A stretch of DNA of 64,000 bases from Filosporella fistucella (Eukaryota; Ascomycota; Leotiomycetes; Helotiales). The position numbers were made by a program, and so were the translations under genes. The stretch is from assembly GCA_030077755.1 (NCBI GenBank), contig JAQJZZ010000012.1, positions 558,001 to 622,000 of the forward strand, in the 5' to 3' direction. The notes below the pieces were generated by a model that saw only the letters and a program-made list of their open reading frames with translations, had not been told where the DNA came from and did no database searches. Shown here piece after piece: positions 19,818-30,836 of this stretch; the stretch's first letter is position 1; each line of letters opens with the position of its first letter.

Positions 19818-22049
19818 CTATGTCGCAACCTCTGTAGGTGGGAAACACTTTTTGATCTCATCCCGAGCGATCATATATCCTTTGCAACATTCACCATACT
19901 GCTGTTCATCTTGCTCTAACTCTTGCCAGCAAAAGCTAAGTCCTTCTAGCTCTCGTTGTGCGATCTTCTGAAGAACACCCTGATCCTCTTTAGAGATAAC
20001 AGGCGACTTCGCCATCACTTCGTGCATCTTTGCGAATGCAGTTGCCATTCCAACCAGAAGGCCTTTGAATTTCATAGGCCGCTTTGAGACATGTAGCATG
20101 TGGACTGCGAAATCTAAGGGAAGAACTTGGAGGACGTCCTTTAGTGACCGTAGACCTTCGACGCCTTGCTGCGACATCAGCTTCATGCCAATTCCAGCCA
20201 GTCCAAAGCTGTTTGGCCGACGGACTTCGTCCATACCTGCAACACAGTCTTGCTCGATATCGAAACCTCCTTGAGCACGCAGAATCCTTACAATCGTGCT
20301 TGCAAATTTGTTGCTGGTCCTGAATGGCACTGCCACAAAATCCTGGAGGAGGCAAGGGTGGGAGAGCCACAGCGGAAGAAACGTCTTCGAGTTTGGACGA
20401 TTGCCGATGGCTAAGGCCGGAAGTGTCTGAAATGAGAAAGATGAGCTTGACAAACGTATAGCGGTGGCTAGGAAGTCGACGCTTGGCCCAGATTCAAAGA
20501 CAGGGTATTCATCAAGGATGTCTTCCGGTACAAGGGTTGTAGTATCGAACTCTGAAGTCTTGAGCTTGCTTTCCAAGGCCAACAAGTGATTTGGGAAATC
20601 ATCAATCCATTTCCTTAGCAGCTCACATTCATCTTGGGTGAAACAGCCAAACATCCTCCCGTTCCAAGCCAATTCGCGAATAAATCGACTCTTGCTGCTA
20701 TCTCCTCTGCAAATCCAGTAAGTGCTGCGACTCAATGCATCTATCAGGTCTTTCTGCCATTTCTTTGATTCGATAGCAATTGGATCAAGCCACTCGTCTA
20801 AACTTCGGGATCCAATTTTGACCCTGCTCCCACAGTGAATCTTATGTCCAACTTGTGCTTTGGCTTTGAAGATTCTCATGACTTCCATCTCGGTTGGGGT
20901 AGAGTAGTTATCACTACCTTCCGATGGCTTCCTTCTGCTCGGGCATATTGCCGTACCTGGTAGCCCTTGTGATAGAAGATAGCCCGCTTGAACTCTTTCC
21001 CAAGCCTTTTGTGCAGCTTCTTCCCCCTCCGTGTTTCTGACACATTCCATATATTCACAGACTACTTCCGAGGCAATTGCAGTGTGTCCTGAGTCTGCGT
21101 TGTCAATCGAAATATGTAGTATGAAGTAATATGGATCGATCTGGACTTCTTTTAACTCCTTCCCTGCTTTCAAGGTATCCATAGAGATAGCCTCGAAATG
21201 GAGGTTGAAGCCAAGAATCTCTGGTAAGAACTCTCGTGGGAACAGAGAGATGAGCATTTGAGCGATTGCTGATTTCCATACTCCAAGGTTGTTGAGTTGA
21301 TGTTCAGGGTGGATGAAGTCCTCCACTTCTGCGGTCGGAAATGTCGGCGCTAGTGTTTCGAGCAACTTGTTGTACAAATAGACATGGTTCTTTTCCAAAT
21401 CCCCGTCTCCCAATTCCTCAGACAAAACCTGCCACGCTCCTTTTATAGCCTTTCGGAATGCGAATGGAGCCGTAACCTTTCCGATGTGACCAAGCCATGC
21501 GCCATCAACATACTTGACTGGAGAAATTTGTTTCAACCACCAAATGGCTTCTTCCCTATCTGCGAACAGCTCTTTTTGCCCTCCAGCCCTCCGCCTAAGA
21601 TTGTACTGTTCCCATTTCTCGCCGATGTTGTAGTCCCGCCTGTGCTGGAACTTCTCTAGACTTTGGCGGGAATAAGTTCGGATCGACAAAATGCTTTCAT
21701 TCTCGGGTATAGCTTGTGCTGCTCTGTTCGTTTCTTTCAGTAATGAGAGCAATAGCCTCTTAGCTTGTGGCAAAACTTCTGGAGAAGCCTCGAGATTGTG
21801 CAATCTGTGGTACAGCTGCTTGATTGCTTTAACTTCAGAGATGTTCACTTCACTGATCTCATCGATTTGGGAATCGCGAATGCCTTCTTTCTCGGGGCAT
21901 GTCCTCTCCGCTTTGGTGAGGGGGAGGTGTTTTTCGGAATCCGAATTTTGGGTTGGCCTGGAGCGAAGTTTTGACAGATATTGTCCAAACCATACTATTA
22001 TGGCGACCACTGTGAAACTTGGGATCCATCCCAACATGATTGAGTGCAT
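19818..22049 (-). CDS. Membrane-anchored iron-containing redox enzyme (HDO-like candidate)
   Basis: One long exon of about 743 residues from ATG 22049 (MHSIMLGWIPSFTVV). A single N-terminal hydrophobic anchor (LGWIPSFTVVAIIVWFGQYL) is followed by a charged linker. Around residues 290-350 it shows PREFLPEILGFNLHFEAISM, then YYFILHISIDNADSGHTAIA: Glu, His-x-Glu and Asp...His residues spaced as in the haem-oxygenase-like diiron oxidase superfamily (Pfam family 'Iron-containing redox enzyme'). The C-terminal 350 residues (for example DEVRRPNSFGLAGIGMKLMS) match no family I know. Known superfamily members perform O2-dependent oxidations such as N-oxygenation or C-C cleavage. Substrate and exact function here are unknown. 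Family assignment rests on motif pattern, not a search. Confidence 0.6.
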   Translation of the reverse strand: MHSIMLGWIPSFTVVAIIVWFGQYLSKLRSRPTQNSDSEKHLPLTKAERTCPEKEGIRDSQIDEISEVNISEVKAIKQLYHRLHNLEASPEVLPQAKRLLLSLLKETNRAAQAIPENESILSIRTYSRQSLEKFQHRRDYNIGEKWEQYNLRRRAGGQKELFADREEAIWWLKQISPVKYVDGAWLGHIGKVTAPFAFRKAIKGAWQVLSEELGDGDLEKNHVYLYNKLLETLAPTFPTAEVEDFIHPEHQLNNLGVWKSAIAQMLISLFPREFLPEILGFNLHFEAISMDTLKAGKELKEVQIDPYYFILHISIDNADSGHTAIASEVVCEYMECVRNTEGEEAAQKAWERVQAGYLLSQGLPGTAICPSRRKPSEGSDNYSTPTEMEVMRIFKAKAQVGHKIHCGSRVKIGSRSLDEWLDPIAIESKKWQKDLIDALSRSTYWICRGDSSKSRFIRELAWNGRMFGCFTQDECELLRKWIDDFPNHLLALESKLKTSEFDTTTLVPEDILDEYPVFESGPSVDFLATAIRLSSSSFSFQTLPALAIGNRPNSKTFLPLWLSHPCLLQDFVAVPFRTSNKFASTIVRILRAQGGFDIEQDCVAGMDEVRRPNSFGLAGIGMKLMSQQGVEGLRSLKDVLQVLPLDFAVHMLHVSKRPMKFKGLLVGMATAFAKMHEVMAKSPVISKEDQGVLQKIAQRELEGLSFCWQELEQDEQQYGECCKGYMIARDEIKKCFPPTEVAT

Positions 22050-22601
22050 TTTGAGTAACAAAGTTTCTGTCGACCAAAATTGGGTAGAGAAATTGATGCT
22101 GTGAAAGACTGAACAACTAAATTCTGGAAGCTATTCGCTGCGAGCTTCTTTACATGTGAATTGCCAGAAATATTAAAAGCCCATTTCTAAGACACCAGTT
22201 TCTACACTTAACACCCAATTGTAGGAGGAATGTTTCATTGTCACTCTACTTTTGCTTTAGACCCCTGAACACTTGAGATGCAAGGCACCGCAAAAATACC
22301 ATAGGTCCCACTCTCTGAGTCTTGTGGCTAGCTGATCTACCTTGTAGACTCGGAATTCTCAGGTCTCACGGATCAGCAGTTGACAGGTGTTAGAAATACG
22401 TTTGCCATGAGGTACGATCCGCTCGGATACTGCCGTGTTTTGACTGCAGAAAGAAATCTCAACGTATGAATTGAGCACGATTGAATTAGCAATGTCTCAA
22501 ACGAGATAATACTGCCACATATAAATCATCACTTAATTGGAATTTTATTTCTCCACCTTCATCAGGGACGTTCGTCGAATCACGCTTGGCATCAGCCACG
22601 A
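22050..22601. other. Tandem intergenic region
   Basis: Upstream of the HDO candidate and downstream of the Fe(II)/2OG oxygenase, both on the minus strand. No other gene seen. Confidence 0.4.
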
Positions 22602-23501
22602 TCACTCTTCCGCCGCCCATATCTCCTTCAACGCATTCTCGGGCCGCAAGAAGTAACTCAAGAAGTATCTATCCTTTGCACCATCCACCGGCTGTGTCAC
22701 CCTGTGCTTAGGCGAATGAAGCATTCCCGCAGACAATCTTTCCAGCGAATCTGCAACATTCATCACGACACACCCCTCCATGATAGGTACAAACCCCCAT
22801 TTATCCTCATCCCGAAAATATGCATGTAAACCTAATTCCTCATAGAACAGCATGGTAAGTGTGCCACCATCAGTATGCAAATTATCGCCGCCATCGGATA
22901 GTCTAGCCAATGATGGTTCCAAGGTCAGCTTAAGACCTGTCTCACTGGGCTGATCGACACGATGATGAGAGACAAAATCTGTGGAGAGACTGTTGAGTAA
23001 CATTAAGCAAGCTTCATCACAGCTGGTACTAAATTCGATGATCTGTTCCCCCTGCTCTTTAAGTCTAGGTGGGAGTGATGAAACCCCCAATGATGCCAGT
23101 TCATCCCGAGAGATCTGCCCTCGATGTTAGCATTGTGAACAGTGGTTGAGATATCAGGAGATATTCACATCGAAATCCTCTCCTGTGCGTCTTTTTTTGT
23201 AGCCGATATCTTGTGATGGTTTGAGGTCGTGCCTGACATCATTTGCTTTTAGCTCTGGCAACTGGGCAAAGTACCGAGCGGCCGCTTCATATACAATTGG
23301 TAGATTTTCAAGCAATCGTTCACCCAAGGTGTCTCCACGCAACTCAAGGTAGAAAAACCCTGAGGTAGATGCTGCCGTTTCAAGAAGCTTTTTTCCGGTC
23401 GTCTCTCCATTTCGGATTTGGGCGAGTGAAATCTTAATGGGAGTGACGAAAGGTGCACTGCCATCTGCTGCCTTGATAGTTTCCAAGAGTGAAGCTGCCA
23501 T
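22602..23501 (-). CDS. Isopenicillin-N-synthase-like Fe(II)/2OG oxygenase
   Basis: Two exons, 23501-23169 and 23114-22602, with a 54-bp intron that joins GEDFD to ISRDELASLG. Start is ATG 23501 (MAASLLETIKAAD), about 281 residues. The N-terminal DIOX_N-like half has TSGFFYLELRGDTLGERLLE and the C-terminal jelly roll has LHTDGGTLTMLFYEE (the His-x-Asp of the iron site), a distal His in SPKHRVTQP, and DRYFLSYFLRP, whose Arg-x-Ser-like strand binds 2-oxoglutarate. The iron triad is therefore complete. Such enzymes catalyse hydroxylation, desaturation or ring formation in specialised metabolism. It is slightly shorter than most family members (about 320-350), mainly before the jelly roll. Divergent from the MFS gene. 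Confidence 0.85.
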
Positions 23502-24746
23502 GTTGTGTTGAGTCAAAAATTTCCTGATTGAATTGGAGTTCTAAATTTCTTCTAAAGGTTTACTTGCGCAATTTATAGCTTAGTGGATGCAACATTCTTT
23601 GCTTTTACAGCTGTACAAGACGAGTATTTGCATGCAGTGAAATATCGTGCACATAAAGGCAATAAGGCAAGAAACTTTCTTTTCCATCCTGTGGGCTTGC
23701 AGCAGCAGTTGCATATTTACGTTTGCTGATCCCCCACCCGCACAGAGAAAAACCTAATAGTCCACAGAATTATCTTGTTTGACTGGGTTGTATGAAGCCA
23801 CACGTTACGCAGCGGCCACATTCAGTTGATTTGCGGATGGCTTGGTGGCGTTGAATCAACGCAGCCGAATTCAAATGCTAGTTCCGTGGGTCTAGGTCTT
23901 CTGGAGAGCACTGTAACGAAGTGCACATGCACCTTCGATCCGGATCATGATCCGGACAGCTCAAGGTAGAATCGATGGCGACAGACCAACTGCATCGTCA
24001 TTGTCGTCGTTGATCATTAAATGCAGCGGGCCCACCGAAATCATGATCGCCCAATTCCCGAGGAGTCAGCGGATACATGCATGTCGTACCACCTGCCGCC
24101 GTAGGACTTGAATTGGGATCTCGACGGCGAACCATCACAAGTTACATGGTTTCCAAAAAATTAAAATGAGTCCAACAATGTGATTAAGAGATCATCCGCA
24201 ACGAAAATACTGGGAATGGTGCCAATTCTGAAGCAGACGGCTAATACCAAGAAGAATTTGTAATTCTGGGAGGCGTCGTCCAATGAGAAGGCAAATATCG
24301 TCTAAAGTTGTCTTAAACTCAGCTTATCTTCTACTATCTGTGTCTAGTTGATGTATGTCTAAAAGTGGTGGGAAAGGAAGCCATGCGAGTGGAGATTGTA
24401 CGAGGAGGCGAGCTTCAGATGTCTCAAACCAGGTCTTACAAGTCCCAAAGAAATTAGCGCAAGTGTACACTTTACCAATTACATAGCTACCAACGTCTCA
24501 GGCGTACGTTCACCTGTTCAAGTACAGCTCACGGCAAATCGCCATACGTGATTTTGTTCAATCCCGCTCCCACTTGAATTTGCTCATCCAGCTCCGTCGA
24601 CATATGTAAAAGACATACAGCTTGCCCGTCTCCTGCAAAACTGATGCGGCTACTGCATGAATATGGGCATATAGCATCCTTAGTTCTATATCCTGGGCCC
24701 ATACCCTTTTCTCTTTTCTTTCAACACCTTCCTTTGCACTGGAAAA
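23502..24746. promoter_or_regulatory. Divergent promoter region, 2OG oxygenase / MFS transporter
   Basis: 1.2 kb between divergent genes. The palindrome-like GATCCGGATCATGATCCGGA at 23937-23956 is the most striking site: two GATCCGGA-type half sites flank ATCATG. It could be an operator for a cluster regulator. No gene in this stretch. Confidence 0.45.
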
Positions 24747-27174
24747 ATGGCACCAGATGAAACAACTCACCTGCTGGCAAATCCAAAACCAGAACCAGCT
24801 CCACCCCTTCATTCGGATTCGGAGGACAATCATGCATCTACGGCGCAACTCAGCAGGAAATTTGCACCCTGGCAATTAGGGGCGCTTTTCGGTGAGCATG
24901 CAGCAAAAGAACGTGATCGGGATAGCCGTTGTCGTCTGACAAAATGCAGGTATCTTGCTTGCGTATTCGGATACGTCTTTGGTTTGGGCGACCCATGAAA
25001 CGGTAGCATCAAGCTTCAACAATCTTGCCAACTCATCATGGATGATGACCAGTTTCAATATAGGGTATTGTGTCACTTTGCCTCTGGTATGTATTTAAAT
25101 CACGTGATGGATCGCAGATTCAGATGAATCTGAGCAACACATTGGTTGACAAGTGTATAGTACGGACGATTGAGCGGTAGCTATGGTCGTATCCGTCCAC
25201 TTGTCGCGGCATACTGCATCTTCTGCGTTGGCTGTGCACTCTGGTACGTAAACTCCCACTAGGAAACCCTTGTGAAACCACGTGATGTTAAATGACAGTC
25301 ATTTGGATGCAAACTGATGCCAATGCAGTGGTGCTGGTCAAGAATACTGGCAGGTTATTGTGGGGAGAGTTATTACAGGATGTGGCGCATCTGGAATGAT
25401 ATCACTTGCATCCATCATCATTACAGGCAAGAATATCTTTCCCCTTTTCAACCCTCGCTTAATCACACCTCTACACTACTAACATTTCTTAACTACCAGA
25501 TATTGCAGCTCCATCAGAGGTTGCTATCTTGAGAAGCTACGTAAACGTAGCAGCCACGACTGGGCTTTCACTTGGAGGGCCACTAGGAGGGTTCCTTGCA
25601 GTTTCTGTTGGGTGGAGATGGTGGGATATTCCTTACGGCAACATGTTTGAAAGCTAACTATGTTTTCAGGTCTTTTCTTGGCCAAGTTCCCGTTGCAGCA
25701 GCGTGTTGTTTACTAATTGCATTGGGGCTTCGTGCATTGATGCCAGCGACAGAAGAGCAAGTGCAAAGTACTCATGATGCTGATCTGGAAATAAAGCCAG
25801 CAGTATTGACATTTGACTTCCCGGGAGCCATAACACTTGCCCTTGCAGTCTCATCTTTCCTAGCTGTTATCGATATGAAGGGCAAGTACGATTGGGAAAA
25901 CCCTTTGATAATTACCATGACCGCCGTTGGACTTGCATCATTGATCTCCTTTATTGCCTTGGAGAAATATCCAGGGTCCAGAAACCCCCTAATTCCTCTA
26001 TGGTTATTAAGAACTGAAGTCGGACCTTTCTGTATTGCACAAGTAAGCCAGACTTTCACCGAATTGCATGTGGCTTTTATTCTAGAGCCGTTTCCACTGT
26101 CAAGATCTATTATTCCCGTTTTAACTTGATCCTCATAACTAATACGAGGAACAGATGCTCATAATTGGTGGTGGTCATGCAGTAAGTGGATGTTAATCTG
26201 AAGTTAGAAATGTTGCTGACATCTATTTTACAGTTCATTTCCCACGTAGCGCCATATTTCTCAAACACTCAAGGTGCTTCCGATGCACAAGCAGCACAGT
26301 ATCTTGTACCTGCGAGTATTGGAAATGCAGTTGGCTCCATTATTGCTGGTCTTGCAATCAGAAAGTGCGATTCATCCCTGCCCCCCTGCTGCTTCTCACC
26401 GATATTGATCTTCATCGCTAACCTTGTCACTTTAGATTTGGATGCTACAAGAAAATTTCACTTCTTGCAACGTTCTTATGCATCCTAAACTCCATTTATA
26501 TCCTAGTGGAGTGGTCACATCCGATTGGTAAGCCACGACCGTAATCCATCCACGTTATGACCTGTCACTTCGGAGAAGTTCTCACACCCTGACACGAAAG
26601 GTATCCTTCCAAGGAAATGATAGCTGACGTTAAATTTGCAGTCTGGGAAGCGGTGGCCATTATGCCATCAGGCTTCTTCCCAGGAGTGATCCTTTCAGCA
26701 CAATTTATCGGCTTAGCAACATGCGCGCCAAAACAACAAGTTGCAACAGCAATCAGTTTATACTACATGAGTCAACAGATTGGTATTGCCATTGGGATCA
26801 GCGTCAGCTCTAGCCTACTGCAAACTCAATTCAAGGAAACTTTATACAAATTACTGGTAGATATTCCAGATTACAAAGAGGTTAGTCATCCTTGCAGCCC
26901 CCTCCCCCAAATAAGAAAAGAGAGCTGATATAGGCGGTGAATAGATTGTGAGACGCATATTATCAGATTCTTCTGCCGTGTCTCAGATGCCAGCCGCCAT
27001 ACAGGCTTTGGTGGCAAAGGGGTATCTGCACAGTTTCTGGGTTGTGCCCGGTAAGTCCCTTCTCTAAATTTTGATAGGTGCACACTAACTCATGTCATCG
27101 CAGCACTCCTTACTGCCACACACGTCCTCGCTATAATTCCAATGCTATCGACTACAGAGGCAACATGGGACTAA
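24747..27174 (+). CDS. MFS drug/amino-acid antiporter, multi-exon
   Basis: About twelve exons with eleven short introns. Exon joins restore ALFGILLAYSDTSLVWATHE, then TLPLYGRLSGSYGRIRPLVA, VGCALCGAGQEYWQVIVGRV, DIAAPSEVAILRSYVNVAAT, SVGWRWSFLGQVPVAAACCL, and a C-terminal membrane half ending LLTATHVLAIIPMLSTTEAT. The fourth intron (25427-25499) has a GC-AG pair and one exon (26155-26181) is only 27 bp. The RLSGSYGR loop is the MFS signature A between helices 2 and 3; the N-terminus has the DETTHLL dileucine-type sorting motif common to vacuolar Vba-like or DHA2 transporters. The likely role is proton-coupled export or vacuolar loading. Position next to two oxygenase genes suggests transport of a cluster product, an inference. 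Confidence 0.85.
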
Positions 27175-27785
27175 TTGGTTGCTTTTGCACGCGCCTAAGG
27201 AGCCGATGTGTAATGTGGGCAAAAGTGGATTGGAAAGCTTCGTGAGGAAAAGATTCATAAAAGAAGTTGTAAGATTAACGATGACAATTATGGGAGCGGA
27301 CAATATTCACGATTGGCGGTGAGAAATGGTGTATCATGTGCTAGCTTCATCTGTATAGTGAAATAAATTTTGGCTCCCGGGTCCCTCGAGATTATCATAT
27401 TCATTGTGCTTCATGGTGAGTCCAGAGCCTGGACCCTGAGGTGAAGCAACGTTGCTTCCTTGCCAAGATTTCTTGGAAGGAGCATTTTCGATAGAAACTG
27501 GCAACAACTTTCTGAGCAGATTGCAACTCAACTACAAAATCAGATCTCTGAAAACCTGTTTTATCAGCAAAAGGCGGCCTGGGATTTGTACCCAGCATTA
27601 GTTTTAAACATTAACAAGTGAATACCCATGATCAACTTTGAAACTTCACGTTCAATTAAAGCCCAAAACGCTGCAGAACTAAGCTGATGAGGATAAATGA
27701 TATTTTGATTCAAGAAAAGAAAAATATTTGGTAGATGTCATTGTTTTGCTCCCATTACTTGCCATCATTCTAGCATTTGGCCAAC
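27175..27785. other. Convergent intergenic region
   Basis: Between MFS and TauD-like genes, about 0.6 kb, moderately AT-rich. No gene seen. Confidence 0.4.
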
Positions 27786-29331
27786 TCAAGCTGGACCAAC
27801 TTCCTTGATAGATTCCTCTTTGACAGAATCAACCTTCTCTTTCTCGAGTCTCTCAGCCCTTTGCAATCTTCCTTCACTCTTTGGATCATAGAAAGCTGTC
27901 ACAATTAGCAGCGAGCCCATGGAGATAAAATTTTCTTTGACTTACGTTTCTCTCCAAATACAGTGGTTCTGATGCCTCGTCTGGCTTCCGAAGGATAATT
28001 TCCTGGAATGACTCTGTGAAGAGTGACTCTCTACAAAATCTTTTAGTCAATATGTTTCTTGTCTTTTGATACATTTGATTCTCTTACGTTGTCCCACATA
28101 GCGATGCCTCCAACTGCCCACTTCCATCTTACATAATGGTCGTCTGCACTGTGGATGTGCAAGTTCAAGAATGCGAGCAGCGCGTCAGACTCGGCTTTTT
28201 TGAGCTCAGCAAAGCCTGTGCAATAGCTGAGATTCACGTTGAGAGCTTTAAGTCCCGTGACAGGGTGTGTGCGAACTGCAGGGTGATGAGTGTCAATTGG
28301 TGGGCGATTGGGCTCGTCGCTGAAATAATCCTAATAGATATGGCTCATCAGTATTCATTTTGCCCATTGATGAGCACAATAAGGTATACGGGACATAGTT
28401 GTGTCTCTATGCTCAGAAAGAGTTCAAGTCACATGATAAAATAGAATGAAGGGTACCTAGAAATTGTTTACCCACAATAGTAGTATCGTATTGAAATCGG
28501 GAAGTATGAATGCAGTGTAGCCCATCAAGTAGAGTCTTCATGGAAGGACTCAACTCGTCATAGAGGCCATATTGAGAAGTCCACGCAGTATCACCGCCGA
28601 CATCTGGGGAAACTTCCATCCGAAGAAGCGAGTAGCTGGGAGCTGCCTTTTTTGAGCATCACTCGTAACCTCAGAAGAAAAACTTACGGTTGATCTCAAA
28701 ACTAGTATCTGAGTGCCATTCCGAAAGTTGCCATGGAGTATAGCTGTTCAAAGTACGCCAGTCTGCATTGCTTCCACGAACGATGAAGTGTTTTTGATCC
28801 TAAATAAAGTTAGAAAAAGATTAGGGGCAATATCGAAATGAGGCTATTGAATACTTTTTGAGCTGGGTGTTTATCTATGATTCCGTAATGTTCAAAAATT
28901 TCGACTTGTCTCTCAGTCGTCAAATCCTGATCACGGAAGAAAACGACACCACGTTCATTGACCAAAGCAGCCAACTCATCCAATTGCTCATTGGTGAATT
29001 GACTCAATTGAACACCTTGTAACTCGGTGCCTGCTCACATATTAATACAGGATTCCCGAGTTGATATTGTGATTAGATCTTGAGTCCACATACCGATACT
29101 TTCGGTCAAGTCAACCTGCTTCGCAACGGCAAGCAATGACTTTTTCTCTGGGTCTGCGAAACAGCCTCTATCTTTTGGTGGAGTAAACACTTTGTGGGGG
29201 GGATCAGGTGTAACGTGATTCTTGATCTTGGGATTGTACAGAGGATGGATAAAGGTAGGGCAACCGGAGTCCGGAGAAATGTGCTTGTAAGCTTCGAGAG
29301 TCTCGATAGGGGCTGGGCGTACGGCTGACAT
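27786..29331 (-). CDS. TauD/TfdA-type Fe(II)/2OG dioxygenase
   Basis: About six exons from ATG 29331 (MSAVRPAPIETLEAYKHISP) to TGA 27786. Joined pieces read DLTESIGTELQGVQLSQFTN, ELAALVNERGVVFFRDQDLT, WQLSEWHSDTSFEINPPSYS, MEVSPDVGGDTAWTSQYGLY and, near the end, GIAMWDN, LHRVIPGNYPSEARRGIRTT. The WHSDTS motif supplies the His and Asp of the iron triad, the LHRV segment the distal His and the RRGIRT Arg binds 2-oxoglutarate. Length (about 380 residues) and motif order match fungal sulfonate/alpha-ketoglutarate dioxygenases such as yeast Jlp1. The usual reaction hydroxylates next to sulfonate with release of sulfite, but many fungal paralogues act on other substrates. Intron boundaries within 28400-29040 were not all fixed. 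Confidence 0.85.
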
Positions 29332-30836
29332 TTTCAAGTTTACTCAGCCTGAAAGCTTGATCTTTAATAGACGGTATTGAAAATTCGCGACTCAGTTACT
29401 GGTGTGAACTTTTGAGAAAGCTCAATTATAATGAAGAATCCCTAACCGAAAAGACAGCAATAATTGGGAAAGATGGATCTTCCAATAATTTCTCGCACGA
29501 AGACAATGTTTTTCCCCTCAGCTCGCTTTTAGTTAAGCCTTTTCCTTTCCTGCGGACAAGAGTCTCTACGGACATAGATCGGCGAGCAGTTCAAGACTTC
29601 CGAGCTCTGCAAAACTGTGCCAGTCTGCTGTGTTGTAGCGGTACTACACCTGAATCGTGATTCTGTGGCAGCGGCATTACCACGAATTTCTGGTGAAACT
29701 TGATAGCTTCACACCGTCCTAGTCAGAGACATACTTGCAGATCGATGGCGACATGTTACAAGCCATCATTTTCGTTGACAAGCCCCGAAAGTATTGGACA
29801 GTTGTGCAACAGTAACACAGCCTTATGCAATTGACCAATCTTGGTCGCGAGGATCAACAATTTCACGTAGCCACCGCAAGTAAGAGGTGAAACAATGTGC
29901 TCACAAGAAATAACATATGTACTCCGTAGAGCAATTTGGTCAAGATCATCATTATCACATGATATTAGCTATTGGGACTTTTGTTTTTTGGGAGGTGTGC
30001 ACGTTCTCAACATCTATCTCACCGACATGAAATACGTATAAGACATTTTGAAAAATCAATATAGATTGAAGTCTATTATAGCATCCAGTATGATCAATCT
30101 CAGATCTTTCTTCTAGAAGACTCCCCTGAGATATCTGCTCTTCAACAACCCCTACAGAGCTGAAATGCAATGCTGTCTTGTCTCATCTGTACTCAAAATT
30201 CACAAGGCGAAAACCAGCATCAATGTTCAGAGTGCCTGTTCTCAAAGCGGCTCGAGCCGAAGCGCACACCGTTGTCCTCAATTGCTTTTTCTCCAGTTGT
30301 CTTTCGCTTACCGCTAGTCGAGATTGATATTGTCAAATTGACTCTCCTCATCGAATTATTTACCTAAGACAATTGATAATGAGTGCTGGCAGGGTTTCAC
30401 CGCGTCTGCATCTGCACGAATTCAAATCATTGATCAGCCTTCTGAGGGCTCTGTTGTCCCGAACACATGCACGCATATCGAACCATTCTTGCACCGCAAA
30501 AGGCGTTCCACTCATTCAGATTCGTGGCGTGCCTGCATGCAGCAGACAACACTTGTGGCTTCACGACAGAGATCCGTGAGACAATTTCCTAATGACGATG
30601 TGGTGCCTGCAGACGCAGTGTCTGATACTGGATCGAAAATTATCTGCCACGCGAACATGAAGATTTTGAATATTTACTTTTCGTAAGTTTTCGTTGAAGC
30701 TCTAGGACCCGAGCTTAAGTCCGAATTCAACAGTTTGATGCTTTTCACTTCTCCAGATACTTACCTCACTTTTCATTTCCTGTCTTGCTCATACTAGTAA
30801 CCAGTTCTGTGTGCTTTCTTGTCTCAATTTTTGAAA
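29332..30836. promoter_or_regulatory. Divergent region, TauD-like / acyl-CoA synthetase
   Basis: 1.5 kb between divergent genes. No coding family recognised on either strand. It probably contains both promoters, but I see no specific operator. Confidence 0.4.

Noticed and set aside
21691..22104. 137-residue frame antisense to the HDO candidate
   Set aside because: Shadow of a strongly coding minus-strand exon.
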